64,000 nt of DNA from Pseudomonas sp. BBP2017 (GTDB lineage: Bacteria; Pseudomonadota; Gammaproteobacteria; Pseudomonadales; Pseudomonadaceae): NCBI RefSeq assembly GCF_003024385.1, contig NZ_PVZN01000020.1, positions 33,958-97,957 of the forward strand, read 5' to 3'. The notes below the pieces were generated by a model, which was given only the letters and a program-made list of their open reading frames with translations, ran no database searches and was not told the origin of the DNA. Each line of letters starts with the position of its first letter. Positions within the stretch are counted from its first letter, which is position 1. The translations under genes were made by a program, and so were the position numbers. Shown piece by piece: positions 1 through 8,305 of this stretch.

Positions 1-1043
1 ATCGACTGATAGCCGCCACCGGGCGTGACCGTGAAGAGGTCCAGGACCGGGCGATCCGTCCGCTGCGCCTGGCCGAGTATATCGGCCAGCCGGTGGTGCG
101 TGAGCAGATGGCCCTGTTCATCGAGGCAGCACGCGGGCGCAGCGAGTCGCTGGATCACACCCTGATCTTCGGCCCGCCGGGGCTGGGTAAGACCACTTTG
201 GCCAATATCATCGCTCAGGAAATGGGCGTGTCGATCAAGAGCACCTCGGGGCCTATTCTTGAGCGTCCGGGGGATTTGGCGGCGTTGTTGACCAACCTTG
301 AGCCGCACGATGTGTTGTTCATTGACGAAATCCACCGCCTGTCACCGATCGTCGAAGAAGTGCTGTACCCGGCCATGGAGGACTTTCAGCTCGATATCAT
401 GATCGGTGAAGGCCCGGCGGCGCGCTCGATCAAACTCGACCTGCCGCCGTTCACCCTGGTCGGCGCCACCACCCGCGCCGGCATGCTGACCAATCCGTTG
501 CGTGACCGCTTCGGTATTGTCCAGCGTCTGGAGTTCTACAACACCGAAGACCTGGCAACCATCGTCAGCCGTTCCGGTGGCATTCTCGGTCTGCCGATTG
601 AAGATGAAGGGGCCTTCGAGATTGCCCGGCGCGCTCGCGGCACACCGCGAATCGCCAACCGCTTGCTGCGTCGGGTGCGAGATTTTGCCGAAGTGCGGGG
701 CAAGGGCCATATCACCAAGCCGATTGCCGACATGGCGTTGAACCTGCTGGATGTCGACGAGCGCGGTTTCGATCATCAGGACCGCCGCTTGCTGCTGACC
801 ATGATCGAGAAGTTCGACGGTGGTCCGGTCGGCGTCGACAGCCTGGCGGCGGCCATCAGTGAGGAGCGTCACACCATCGAGGACGTGCTCGAGCCTTACC
901 TGATCCAGCAGGGCTATATCATGCGCACGCCGCGGGGGCGGGTGGTGACCCGGCATGCCTACCTGCATTTCGGGCTGAACATCCCCAACCGCCTCGGTGA
1001 GTCGGTCAATGGCGAAGGTTTTTCCGCCCCGCCCGATGAATGA
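1..1043 (+). CDS. ruvB: Holliday junction branch migration ATPase RuvB (5' end cut by window edge)
   Basis: RuvB is the hexameric AAA+ motor that, with RuvA, drives branch migration of Holliday junctions before RuvC cleavage. The reading frame is open from base 3 and reads RLIAATGRDREEV, so only about five N-terminal codons lie outside the window; the GTG at 93 is internal. Visible motifs are Walker A GPPGLGKTT, Walker B DVLFIDEIHR, sensor I GATTRAG, and the C-terminal winged-helix with TPRGRVVTRHAYLH. Length and sequence are normal. It is the usual left neighbour of the tol operon in Pseudomonas, 125 bp upstream of ybgC. Confidence 0.97.
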   Translation, partial: RLIAATGRDREEVQDRAIRPLRLAEYIGQPVVREQMALFIEAARGRSESLDHTLIFGPPGLGKTTLANIIAQEMGVSIKSTSGPILERPGDLAALLTNLEPHDVLFIDEIHRLSPIVEEVLYPAMEDFQLDIMIGEGPAARSIKLDLPPFTLVGATTRAGMLTNPLRDRFGIVQRLEFYNTEDLATIVSRSGGILGLPIEDEGAFEIARRARGTPRIANRLLRRVRDFAEVRGKGHITKPIADMALNLLDVDERGFDHQDRRLLLTMIEKFDGGPVGVDSLAAAISEERHTIEDVLEPYLIQQGYIMRTPRGRVVTRHAYLHFGLNIPNRLGESVNGEGFSAPPDE

Positions 1044-1168
1044 CAGATTTATCTGCTGTTTTCGTGGTCCTATCGGCAGTCATGGAAGGACCACGCTGGC
1101 AATACGACATAATCGATGAAAAACAGTTGCCGGAGCGGATTGGCAAGCTGAGGAGTAAGCACTAGAGT

Positions 1169-1624
1169 ATGCGCGCGCAAAATGGGCTTGAGCCGTTCGC
1201 ACATCATTGTCGGGTCTATTACGAAGACACTGATGCGGGCGGCGTGGTGTATTACGTCAATTACCTGAAATTCATGGAGCGTGCCCGCACCGAGCGGTTA
1301 CGCGCACTGGGCTTTGCCCAGTCGGCCTTGGCGCAGGACAACCTGTTGTTCGTGGTCCACTCCAGCGAGGCGCGCTATCACGCGCCAGCGCGATTGGACG
1401 ACGAATTGCGGGTTACCGCGCAAGTGCTTGAATTGAACCGCGCCAGCCTGCGCTTCGTGCAGCAGGTCTGGCGCGAAAAAGATGCAACGCTGCTCTGCGA
1501 AGGGCAGTTCCTGGTGGCCTGTGTGCGCGCCGATACTTTCAAACCCCGGGCCATTCCCCCAGCGCTGCGTACGGCTTTTGCCGAGGCTGGCGATCCGGGT
1601 ACTCATTCAAATGCAGGAGATTAA
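1169..1624 (+). CDS. ybgC: Tol-Pal system-associated acyl-CoA thioesterase YbgC
   Basis: Hotdog-fold acyl-CoA thioesterase of 151 residues. The family signature YYEDTDAGGVVYYVNYLKF lies near residues 17-35 and carries the conserved catalytic Asp. YbgC hydrolyses short or medium acyl-CoA and is almost always the first gene of the tol operon, although its role in envelope constriction is not settled. A GAGGAG lies somewhat far (about 13 nt) from the ATG. The stop is followed after two bases by the GTG of tolQ, so the genes are co-transcribed. Confidence 0.95.
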   Translation: MRAQNGLEPFAHHCRVYYEDTDAGGVVYYVNYLKFMERARTERLRALGFAQSALAQDNLLFVVHSSEARYHAPARLDDELRVTAQVLELNRASLRFVQQVWREKDATLLCEGQFLVACVRADTFKPRAIPPALRTAFAEAGDPGTHSNAGD

Positions 1625-1626
1625 GC

Positions 1627-2322
1627 GTGGAAGCTAACGTCGTCGACCATACCTCCATGTGGAGCCTGGTCAGCAATGCCAGCATCGTGGTACAGCTGGT
1701 CATGCTGATTCTGGTTGCCGCATCGGTAACGTCATGGATCATGATTTTTCAGCGCAGCACCATGCTGCGCGCCGGTCGTCGAGCCCTGGACAGCTTCGAA
1801 GAGCGCTTCTGGTCGGGGATCGACCTGTCCAAGCTGTACCGTCAGGCAGGCAGCAACCCGGACCCGGACTCGGGGGTCGAGCAGGTGTTCCGTGCCGGCT
1901 TCAAGGAGTTCTCCCGTCTGCGCCAACAGCCTGGCGTTGACCCTGATGCGGTCATGGAAGGTGTTGGCCGCGCCATGCGCGTAGCGATCTCCCGCGAGGA
2001 AGAAAAGCTCGAACAGAGCCTGCCGTTCCTGGCGACCGTCGGTTCCACCAGCCCGTACATCGGTCTGTTCGGTACCGTGTGGGGCATCATGAACTCCTTC
2101 CGCGGCCTGGCCAGTGCCCAGCAGGCAACCCTGGCCACCGTCGCCCCGGGTATCGCCGAGGCCCTGATTGCTACCGCGATCGGCCTGTTTGCCGCGATTC
2201 CAGCGGTTATTGCCTACAACCGTTTCGCAGCCCGCAGTGAAGTCTTGATCGGCCGTTACTACACGTTCGCCGACGAGTTCCAGGCCATCCTGCACCGTAA
2301 AGTGCACACCAGCGAAGAGTGA
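1627..2322 (+). CDS. tolQ: Tol-Pal system inner-membrane proton channel subunit TolQ
   Basis: TolQ (231 aa, ExbB/MotA family) forms with TolR the proton-driven stator that energises TolA for outer-membrane invagination at division. One membrane segment lies near residues 14-36 and two more in the C-terminal half (SPYIGLFGTVWGIMNSF and the ALIATAIGLFAAIPAVIAYN stretch), with a long cytoplasmic loop between the first and second. The start is GTG at 1627, chosen for the AGGAG six bases upstream. It sits 14 bp before tolR. Confidence 0.97.
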   Translation: MEANVVDHTSMWSLVSNASIVVQLVMLILVAASVTSWIMIFQRSTMLRAGRRALDSFEERFWSGIDLSKLYRQAGSNPDPDSGVEQVFRAGFKEFSRLRQQPGVDPDAVMEGVGRAMRVAISREEEKLEQSLPFLATVGSTSPYIGLFGTVWGIMNSFRGLASAQQATLATVAPGIAEALIATAIGLFAAIPAVIAYNRFAARSEVLIGRYYTFADEFQAILHRKVHTSEE

Positions 2323-2336
2323 TCAGGTAAAAGCCC

Positions 2337-2789
2337 ATGGCCCGAGTTCGCCACAAACGCAAGCCGGTCGCCGAGATGAACGTGGTGCCCTACATCGACG
2401 TGATGTTGGTACTGCTGGTCATTTTCATGGTGACCGCACCGATGCTCAACCAGGGCGTGAAGGTCGACCTGCCCAAGGTTTCCAGTGAAGCCTTGCCGCA
2501 GGACAACAACGTCCAGGTCCTGACCATTTCGATCAAGGCTGACAAGACCTATTTCTGGAACCTTGGCAGTGAAGTCGACACCGAAAAGCAGATGGACAAG
2601 GCCATGACCTTGCCGCAAATGACCGACGCCGTGACCAAAATCATCGCCGCCGGACGTGACCAGGGCAAACAGACCCAGGTCTTCATCCGTGGCGACAAGT
2701 CCGTCGACTACGGCGCGGTCATGGGTGCCATGGGCGGGTTGCAGAAGGCAGGTGTCGGTAACGTTGGCCTGATTACCGAGGCGCCCTGA
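2337..2789 (+). CDS. tolR: Tol-Pal system protein TolR
   Basis: TolR (150 aa, ExbD family) has a short basic cytoplasmic N-terminus (RVRHKRKPVAEMNVVPYIDV), one transmembrane helix around residues 17-37 with the conserved proton-path Asp in NVVPYIDVMLVLL, and a periplasmic domain. It pairs with TolQ in the stator complex. The stop codon overlaps the tolA start by one base (TGATG), indicating translational coupling. Confidence 0.97.
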   Translation: MARVRHKRKPVAEMNVVPYIDVMLVLLVIFMVTAPMLNQGVKVDLPKVSSEALPQDNNVQVLTISIKADKTYFWNLGSEVDTEKQMDKAMTLPQMTDAVTKIIAAGRDQGKQTQVFIRGDKSVDYGAVMGAMGGLQKAGVGNVGLITEAP

Positions 2790-3865
2790 TGCAACAGCGA
2801 GAGCCATCCGCCTCGGAAAGCTATTTCTGGCCCAGCGTCTGGGCCATTGCGCTGCACGTTCTGGTGTTCGGCATGCTGTTCGTCAGTTTTGCCATGACCC
2901 CGGAGTTGCCGCCGGCCAAGCCTATTGTCCAGGCAACCCTGTACCAGCTGAAATCGAAAAGTCAGGCCACCACCCAGACCAATCAGAAGATTGCGGGTGA
3001 AGCGAAGAAAACCGCTTCGCGCCAGACCGAAGAAGAACAGATGGAGCAGAAAAAGGTCGAGCAGCAAGCAGTGAAGGCTGCGGAACAAAAGAAGGAAGAA
3101 GCTGCTCAAAAGGCTGAAGAAGCGCGCGCCGAAGCCGAGGCCAAGAAGTCCGAGGAAGCCAAGAAGGCTGACGAGGCGAAGAAAACCGCCGAAGCCAAGA
3201 AAGCCGAAGAGGCCAAGAAGGCCGCCGAGAAGCAACAGGCTGATATCGCCAAGAAGAAGGCCGAAGAGCAAGCCAAGAAAAAGGCTGACGAAGAGGTCAA
3301 GAAGCAGGCGGCTGAAGAAGCCAAGAAAAAAGCAGCCGAGGACGCCAAGAAGAAGGCGTCCGAGGATGCCAAGAAAAAAGCGGTGGCCGAAGAAGCGAAG
3401 AAAAAGGCCGCTGAAGACGCGAAGAAGAAAGCTGCAGCTGATGCGGCCAAGAAGAAGGCGCAGGATGCAGCCCGCAAGGCGGCGGAAGACAAGAAAGCCC
3501 AGGCCCTGGCCGAGCTTCTGTCCGACACCACCGAGCGGCAACAGGCATTGGCTGACGAGCAGGGCGACCAGGTAGCCGGCGACTTCGACGACCTGATCCG
3601 TGCACGTGCGGCCGAAGGCTGGGCACGTCCGCCTTCTGCGCGCAAGAACATGACGGTGGTTCTGCAGATCGGCATGCTGCCTGATGGCACCATTACTTCG
3701 GTGAGCGTAGCGCGCTCCAGTGGCGATGGTCCGTTTGACAGCTCGGCAGTTGCCGCGGTCAAGAACATTGGTCGTTTAACCGAGATGCAGGGCTTGAAAC
3801 CGAGCGAATTCAATCCCTATCGTTCATTCAAGATGACATTCACACCTGAGGATCTAGCCTTGTGA
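2789..3865 (+). CDS. tolA: Tol-Pal system protein TolA (periplasm-spanning)
   Basis: TolA (358 aa) bridges inner and outer membranes and is moved by TolQR. Three domains are evident: an N-terminal membrane anchor near residues 12-34, a very long Lys/Ala/Glu-rich helical domain II (roughly residues 65-245, built from degenerate AKKKAAE-type repeats), and a globular C-terminal domain III (about 250-358) that contacts TolB/Pal and is exploited by phages and bacteriocins. The biased domain II produces long antisense open frames that are not genes. It overlaps tolB by four bases (GTGA). Confidence 0.97.
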   Translation: MQQREPSASESYFWPSVWAIALHVLVFGMLFVSFAMTPELPPAKPIVQATLYQLKSKSQATTQTNQKIAGEAKKTASRQTEEEQMEQKKVEQQAVKAAEQKKEEAAQKAEEARAEAEAKKSEEAKKADEAKKTAEAKKAEEAKKAAEKQQADIAKKKAEEQAKKKADEEVKKQAAEEAKKKAAEDAKKKASEDAKKKAVAEEAKKKAAEDAKKKAAADAAKKKAQDAARKAAEDKKAQALAELLSDTTERQQALADEQGDQVAGDFDDLIRARAAEGWARPPSARKNMTVVLQIGMLPDGTITSVSVARSSGDGPFDSSAVAAVKNIGRLTEMQGLKPSEFNPYRSFKMTFTPEDLAL

Positions 3866-5163
3866 TTAAACTTCTTCGAGGACTGCTGGTCGTTCTCTGC
3901 TGCGCAGCAGGGATGGCCGTGGCAGAGGAAAAGAACATTCGGGTCACCAGCGGCAGTGACCGTGCCACGCCTATCGCAGTTGTGCCTTTCGGTCTGCAGG
4001 GCGGTAGCGTGCTGCCGGAAGACATGGCTGACATTATCGGTAATGACCTGCGCAACTCCGGTTATTACTCGCCGATCCCGCGGCAGAACATGATTAGCCA
4101 GCCGAGCCAGGCCAGCGAAGTGATCTTCCGTGACTGGAAAGCCCTGGGCGCCCAGTACGTCATGGTCGGTAGCATTGTGCCGGCCGGCGGTCGCCTGCAA
4201 GTGCAGTACGCACTGTTCAACGTCGCCACCGAGCAGCAAGTGCTGACCGGCAGCGTCACCGGCAGTGTCGATCAGCTGCGCGACATGTCGCACTACATCG
4301 CCGACCAGTCGTTCGAGAAGCTCACCGGAATCAAGGGTGCGTTCTCTACCCGCATGCTGTACGTGACTGCTGAGCGCTTTTCCGCCAACAACACGCGTTA
4401 CACCCTGCAGCGTTCGGACTACGACGGTGCGCGTGCTGTGACCCTGCTGCAATCGCGTGAGCCGATCCTGTCGCCGCGTTTTGCCCCCGATGGCAAGCGC
4501 ATCGCCTATGTGTCGTTCGAGCAGAAGCGTCCGCGTATCTTCGTACAGCACATTGATACCGGCCGTCGTGAGCAGATCACCAACTTCGAAGGGCTCAACG
4601 GTGCGCCGGCCTGGTCGCCGGACGGTTCGCGCCTGGCGTTCGTATTGTCCAAAGACGGCAACCCGGATATCTATGTGATGAACATGGGCTCGCGTCAGCT
4701 GTCGCGTGTTACCGCAGGTCCTGGTATCAACACCGAACCGTTCTGGGGTAAAGATGGTTCGACCATCTATTTCACTTCCGACCGTGGCGGTAAACCGCAG
4801 ATCTATAAAACCAATGTTTCCGGTGGTGGTGCTGAGCGTGTAACTTTTGTAGGAAACTACAACGCCAACCCCAAACTTTCGGCAGATGAAAAGACCTTGG
4901 TGATGATTCATCGTCAACAAGGATTCACCAACTTCAAGGTGGCTGCACAAGATTTGCAGCGCGGTAGTGTAAAGATTCTCTCTGAAACAAGTCTTGATGA
5001 GTCTCCTACTGTCGCGCCCAACGGCACCATGCTAATCTACGCCACCCGCCAGCAGGGCCGGGGAGTCTTGATGCTCGTCTCTCTCAACGGACGCGTGAGG
5101 CTCCCGCTTCCGACCGCTCAAGGCGAAGTCAGAGAACCGTCCTGGTCCCCTTACCTGAACTGA
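3862..5163 (+). CDS. tolB: Tol-Pal system beta-propeller protein TolB
   Basis: Periplasmic TolB (433 aa) has a Sec signal peptide ending near MAVA-EE (about residue 21), an N-terminal alpha/beta domain, and a six-bladed beta-propeller with recurring WSPDGSRLAF-like and FTSDRGGKPQIY-like WD40/PD40 repeats. It binds Pal or TolA in exchange. The start is GTG at 3862, overlapping the tolA stop; it gives a complete signal peptide. A 52-bp gap follows before oprL, where an additional promoter is possible but not identified. Confidence 0.97.
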   Translation: MIKLLRGLLVVLCCAAGMAVAEEKNIRVTSGSDRATPIAVVPFGLQGGSVLPEDMADIIGNDLRNSGYYSPIPRQNMISQPSQASEVIFRDWKALGAQYVMVGSIVPAGGRLQVQYALFNVATEQQVLTGSVTGSVDQLRDMSHYIADQSFEKLTGIKGAFSTRMLYVTAERFSANNTRYTLQRSDYDGARAVTLLQSREPILSPRFAPDGKRIAYVSFEQKRPRIFVQHIDTGRREQITNFEGLNGAPAWSPDGSRLAFVLSKDGNPDIYVMNMGSRQLSRVTAGPGINTEPFWGKDGSTIYFTSDRGGKPQIYKTNVSGGGAERVTFVGNYNANPKLSADEKTLVMIHRQQGFTNFKVAAQDLQRGSVKILSETSLDESPTVAPNGTMLIYATRQQGRGVLMLVSLNGRVRLPLPTAQGEVREPSWSPYLN

Positions 5164-5215
5164 CGCGGCGCTTTACGTTTTACTTAACACATTGGGGTTC
5201 ATTAGGAGTTTCACG

Positions 5216-5713
5216 ATGGAAATGCTGAAGTTTGGTAAGTTTGCTGCGCTGGCTCTGGCCATGGCCGTAGCTGTAGGTTGCTCTTCGAAAGGCGGCGACG
5301 ACGCTGGTCAAGGCGCTGTTGACCCTAACGCTGGCTACGGTGCCAACACTGGCGCTGTTGACGGCAGCCTGAGCGAAGAAGCAGCTCTGCGCGCAATCAC
5401 CACCTTCTACTTCGAATACGACAGCTCGGACCTGAAGCCAGAAGCCATGCGCGCTCTGGACGTTCATGCCAAGGATCTGAAAGGCAACGGCGCTCGCGTC
5501 GTGCTGGAAGGTAACACCGACGAGCGCGGTACTCGCGAATACAACATGGCTCTGGGCGAGCGTCGTGCGAAAGCCGTTCAGCGCTACCTGGTACTGCAAG
5601 GCGTCTCTCCTGCTCAGCTGGAACTGGTTTCCTACGGCGAAGAGCGTCCAGTTGCCACCGGCAACGACGAGCAGTCCTGGGCTCAGAACCGTCGCGTCGA
5701 ACTGCGTAAGTAA
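5216..5713 (+). CDS. oprL: Peptidoglycan-associated lipoprotein Pal (OprL)
   Basis: OprL/Pal (165 aa) anchors the outer membrane to peptidoglycan and is the end-point of the Tol machine. The sequence starts MEMLKFGKFAALALAMA and has the lipobox VAVGC with the acylated Cys at residue 21. The C-terminal OmpA-like domain includes LEGNTDERGTREYNMALGE and ends NRRVELRK. I use ATG 5216 rather than an in-frame upstream ATG at 5192, because AGGAG lies eight bases before it and the product then begins as known OprL proteins do. Confidence 0.97.
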   Translation: MEMLKFGKFAALALAMAVAVGCSSKGGDDAGQGAVDPNAGYGANTGAVDGSLSEEAALRAITTFYFEYDSSDLKPEAMRALDVHAKDLKGNGARVVLEGNTDERGTREYNMALGERRAKAVQRYLVLQGVSPAQLELVSYGEERPVATGNDEQSWAQNRRVELRK

Positions 5714-5719
5714 TTCGAT

Positions 5720-6535
5720 ATGCGAATGTGCCGTCGTGCTGTAACCGTCCTGGCGCTCAGCCTGCCACTCGTGGCTTGGGCTGAGGTTCCTGTTGTTGAT
5801 GACAACGCTGGCTATAGCGGCGCAAGCAGCTATCCGCCATCGGGTTATGGTACGAACGGCGCCTACGCCGGGGGAGGGGTTACAGCCCCTGCCTCGGCGC
5901 AGGGTCAGCTGTTCATGCAACTGCAGCAGATGCAGGATCAGCTATCGCGTCAACAAGGCATCATCGAAGAGCTGCAAAACGATGTTGCGCGCATGAAACA
6001 GGAAAGCCTGGAGCGTTACCAGGACCTGGATCGGCGTATCGGAACCGGGGCGCCTGCGCCCGAGGCTCCACAGAATTCTCCCGCCGGTGGCGAAGCCGCT
6101 GGCGCCGCTGCAGGTGCTGCCGCTGCGCAGCCACCCGCAGCCAGTAGCGAACCTGGCGATCCGGCTAAAGAGAAGCTCTACTACGACGCTGCTTTTGACC
6201 TGATCAAAGCCAAGGATTTCGACAAGGCCAGCCAGGCGTTCAACGCCTTCCTGCGCAAGTACCCCAACAGTCAGTACGCCGGCAACGCCCAGTACTGGCT
6301 GGGTGAAGTGAACCTGGCCAAGGGCGACCTGCAAGCCGCAGGGCAAGCCTTCGCCAAGGTCAGCCAGTTGTATCCCAAGCACAACAAGGTGCCGGATTCG
6401 CTGTACAAGCTGGCCGACGTAGAGCGCCGCCTGGGTCATACTGACCGGGTCAAAGGCATTTTGCAGCAAGTCATTACCCAGTACCCGGGGACCTCGGCTG
6501 CACAATTGGCCCAGCGCGACCTGCAGAAGCTCTAA
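5720..6535 (+). CDS. cpoB: Cell division coordinator CpoB (YbgF)
   Basis: CpoB (271 aa) is a periplasmic TPR protein that couples the Tol machine with PBP1B-LpoB peptidoglycan synthesis at the septum. It has a signal peptide ending LPLVAWA-EV, an N-terminal trimerising coiled coil around residues 60-100 (QLQQMQDQLSRQQGIIEELQ), an Ala/Pro/Gly-rich linker, and C-terminal TPR repeats (YYDAAFDLIKAKDFDKASQAF onward). It lies six bases after oprL and is the last gene of the operon, followed by a strong terminator. Confidence 0.95.
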   Translation: MRMCRRAVTVLALSLPLVAWAEVPVVDDNAGYSGASSYPPSGYGTNGAYAGGGVTAPASAQGQLFMQLQQMQDQLSRQQGIIEELQNDVARMKQESLERYQDLDRRIGTGAPAPEAPQNSPAGGEAAGAAAGAAAAQPPAASSEPGDPAKEKLYYDAAFDLIKAKDFDKASQAFNAFLRKYPNSQYAGNAQYWLGEVNLAKGDLQAAGQAFAKVSQLYPKHNKVPDSLYKLADVERRLGHTDRVKGILQQVITQYPGTSAAQLAQRDLQKL

Positions 6536-6552
6536 GTCAGTCGTTTCAAAAG

Positions 6553-6578
6553 AAACCCGCGCCAGTCGCGGGTTTTTT
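6553..6578 (+). terminator. Rho-independent terminator of the tol-pal operon
   Basis: A perfect 9-bp stem AAACCCGCG/CGCGGGTTT with a 5-base loop is followed by further Ts. It begins 18 bp after the cpoB stop. Confidence 0.9.
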
Positions 6579-6694
6579 CGTTAGAATCTCAGCCCTTTTA
6601 TTGAAATACGCTGCTGTGAACTACGCGATGACGGGTTTGCAGCGGTGCCTGACGGAGGCGGACAGCCTGTTTAGCTGTTACGCCCGTGGCGACT

Positions 6695-7342
6695 ATGCAA
6701 GACACATTACGTATTACCGAAGTTTTTTACTCTTTGCAGGGTGAAACGCGTACCGCTGGCCTGCCCACGGTTTTTGTCCGTCTCACCGGCTGCCCGCTGC
6801 GCTGTCAGTACTGCGACAGCGAATACGCCTTTAGCGGCGGCAGCATTCGCACCCTTGATTCGATCCTCGAGCAAGTCGCAGGCTTCAAGCCGCGCTATGT
6901 CTGCGTCACCGGTGGAGAACCGCTGGCCCAGCCCAATGCCATTGCTCTGCTCACGCAGTTGTGTGACGCGGGTTATGAAGTGTCGCTGGAGACCAGTGGC
7001 GCTCTGGATATTTCCAGGGTGGATCCGCGTGTCAGCCGGGTTGTAGACCTGAAAACCCCAGGCTCTGAGGAAGTGCACCGTAACCGTTACGAGAACATCG
7101 AGCTGCTGACCGCCAATGATCAGGTCAAGTTCGTCATCTGTTCGCGTGAAGACTACGACTGGGCGGTGTCCAAACTCATTCAGTACGGGCTGGAGAAGCG
7201 CGCAGGTGAAGTGCTGTTCTCGCCAAGCCACCATCAGGTGAGCGCCACCGACCTTGCCGACTGGATTGTGGCCGATAATTTGCCGGTTCGCTTTCAGATG
7301 CAGTTGCACAAACTGCTCTGGAATGACGAGCCGGGACGCTGA
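6695..7342 (+). CDS. queE: 7-carboxy-7-deazaguanine synthase QueE
   Basis: Radical-SAM enzyme that converts CPH4 to 7-carboxy-7-deazaguanine in queuosine biosynthesis. The [4Fe-4S]-binding CPLRCQYC lies near residues 28-35, and the substrate/SAM region VTGGEPLAQP follows. About 215 residues, normal for the family. ATG 6695 (MQDTLRITEVFYS) is preferred over the in-frame GTG 6686 by similarity to known Pseudomonas QueE; neither has a clear Shine-Dalgarno, so the exact start is open. No preQ1 riboswitch was recognised upstream. It lies 15 bp before queC. Confidence 0.93.
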   Translation: MQDTLRITEVFYSLQGETRTAGLPTVFVRLTGCPLRCQYCDSEYAFSGGSIRTLDSILEQVAGFKPRYVCVTGGEPLAQPNAIALLTQLCDAGYEVSLETSGALDISRVDPRVSRVVDLKTPGSEEVHRNRYENIELLTANDQVKFVICSREDYDWAVSKLIQYGLEKRAGEVLFSPSHHQVSATDLADWIVADNLPVRFQMQLHKLLWNDEPGR

Positions 7343-7357
7343 CAGGAGCGCGATGCA

Positions 7358-8032
7358 ATGACTGACAAACGTGCGGTAATTCTGCTTTCCGGGGGCCTCG
7401 ACTCGGCTACCGTGGTGGCCATGGCCAAGGCCGAAGGCTACCAGTGCTACACCATGAGTTTCGACTACGGCCAGCGCCATCGTGCTGAGCTGAACGCCGC
7501 TGCGCGGGTCGCCCGTGACCTGGGTGTGGTCGAGCACAAGGTGATCGGCTTGAACCTGGACGGCATTGGCGGGTCGGCCCTGACCGACGCCAGCATCGAC
7601 GTGCCAGAGGCACCGACCGAGGGCATCCCGGTCACTTACGTGCCGGCGCGCAATACCGTGTTCCTGTCCCTGGCCCTGGGCTGGGCAGAGGTGCTGGAGG
7701 CGCGGGATATTTTCATCGGCGTCAACGCCGTGGACTATTCGGGTTATCCGGATTGCCGTCCGGAATTTGTCGAAGCGTTCGAGCGCATGGCCAACCTGGC
7801 TACCAAGGCCGGGGTCGAGGGCCGGGGTTTCCGCATCCAGGCCCCCCTGCAGAACCTGAGCAAGGCACAAATCGTCCAGGCCGGTATTGCCCGTGGCGTG
7901 GACTACAGCCTGACGGTTTCCTGCTATCAGGCCGACGATGAAGGCCGTGCCTGCGGTAAATGCGACAGCTGCCGCCTGCGTGCCGACGGCTTCAAGGCAG
8001 CGGGTGTAGAAGACCCGACACGATATTTTTAA
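7358..8032 (+). CDS. queC: 7-cyano-7-deazaguanine synthase QueC
   Basis: QueC (224 aa) is an ATP-dependent PP-loop enzyme that turns 7-carboxy-7-deazaguanine into preQ0. The N-terminal PP-loop reads LLSGGLDSAT. The C-terminal zinc site uses the cysteines of SCYQADDEGRACGKCDSC. An AGGAG sits upstream of the ATG. It follows queE directly, giving two consecutive steps of queuosine synthesis. Confidence 0.96.
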   Translation: MTDKRAVILLSGGLDSATVVAMAKAEGYQCYTMSFDYGQRHRAELNAAARVARDLGVVEHKVIGLNLDGIGGSALTDASIDVPEAPTEGIPVTYVPARNTVFLSLALGWAEVLEARDIFIGVNAVDYSGYPDCRPEFVEAFERMANLATKAGVEGRGFRIQAPLQNLSKAQIVQAGIARGVDYSLTVSCYQADDEGRACGKCDSCRLRADGFKAAGVEDPTRYF

Positions 8033-8051
8033 ATTATTTTGCGATGGGGTG

Positions 8052-8079
8052 TTGATTTCCTGTTAGAAATCAGTATTAT
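8052..8079 (+). promoter_or_regulatory. Probable sigma-70 promoter of tRNA-Lys
   Basis: TTGATT at 8052-8057 and TATTAT at 8074-8079 are separated by 16 bp. They are followed by a GC-rich discriminator typical of stringently controlled tRNA promoters, 14 bp before the tRNA. Confidence 0.55.
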
Positions 8080-8093
8080 ACGCGCCATCCAAC

Positions 8094-8169
8094 GGGTCGT
8101 TAGCTCAGTTGGTAGAGCAGTTGGCTTTTAACCAATTGGTCGTAGGTTCGAATCCTACACGACCCACCA
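8094..8169 (+). tRNA. tRNA-Lys (anticodon TTT)
   Basis: 76-nt cloverleaf with acceptor GGGTCGT/ACGACCC, D-arm AGCTCAGTTGGTAGAGC, anticodon loop CTTTTAA giving anticodon UUU, T-loop GGTTCGAATCC and an encoded CCA. Confidence 0.97.
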
Positions 8170-8182
8170 TACGCTGTAAGTC

Positions 8183-8216
8183 AAAGCCCGCGTCCTGCAA
8201 AGGTCGCGGGCTTTTT
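8183..8216 (+). terminator. Terminator after tRNA-Lys
   Basis: 10-bp stem AAAGCCCGCG/CGCGGGCTTT with a 12-base loop and trailing Ts, starting 14 bp after the tRNA CCA. Confidence 0.88.
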
Positions 8217-8257
8217 CGTTTTGTGTGTCGAACTCAGTGGCCGGGCTTGCCTTAGAG

Positions 8258-8280
8258 CGCGGTGTGACTGACACACCGCG
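8258..8280. repeat. Palindromic hairpin, REP-like
   Basis: A 9-bp perfect stem CGCGGTGTG/CACACCGCG encloses ACTGA. It lies 26 bp beyond the stop of the leftward TonB receptor gene and is followed by an ATCGCGGGACAAG stretch resembling P. putida REP elements. No T tract follows on either strand, so it may stabilise mRNA ends rather than terminate. Confidence 0.5.
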
Positions 8281-8305
8281 ATCGCGGGACAAGTTCGCTC
8301 TTACC

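Noticed and set aside
2708..3813. Long antisense frames (277 and 235 codons) opposite tolA
   Set aside because: They arise from the Lys/Ala/Glu-rich repeats of TolA domain II, giving Leu/Phe or Ser/Ala-rich translations with no protein-like pattern.
6579..6694. Possible preQ1 riboswitch before queE
   Set aside because: No recognisable preQ1-I or preQ1-II core (stem with A-rich tail pseudoknot) was found in this stretch.
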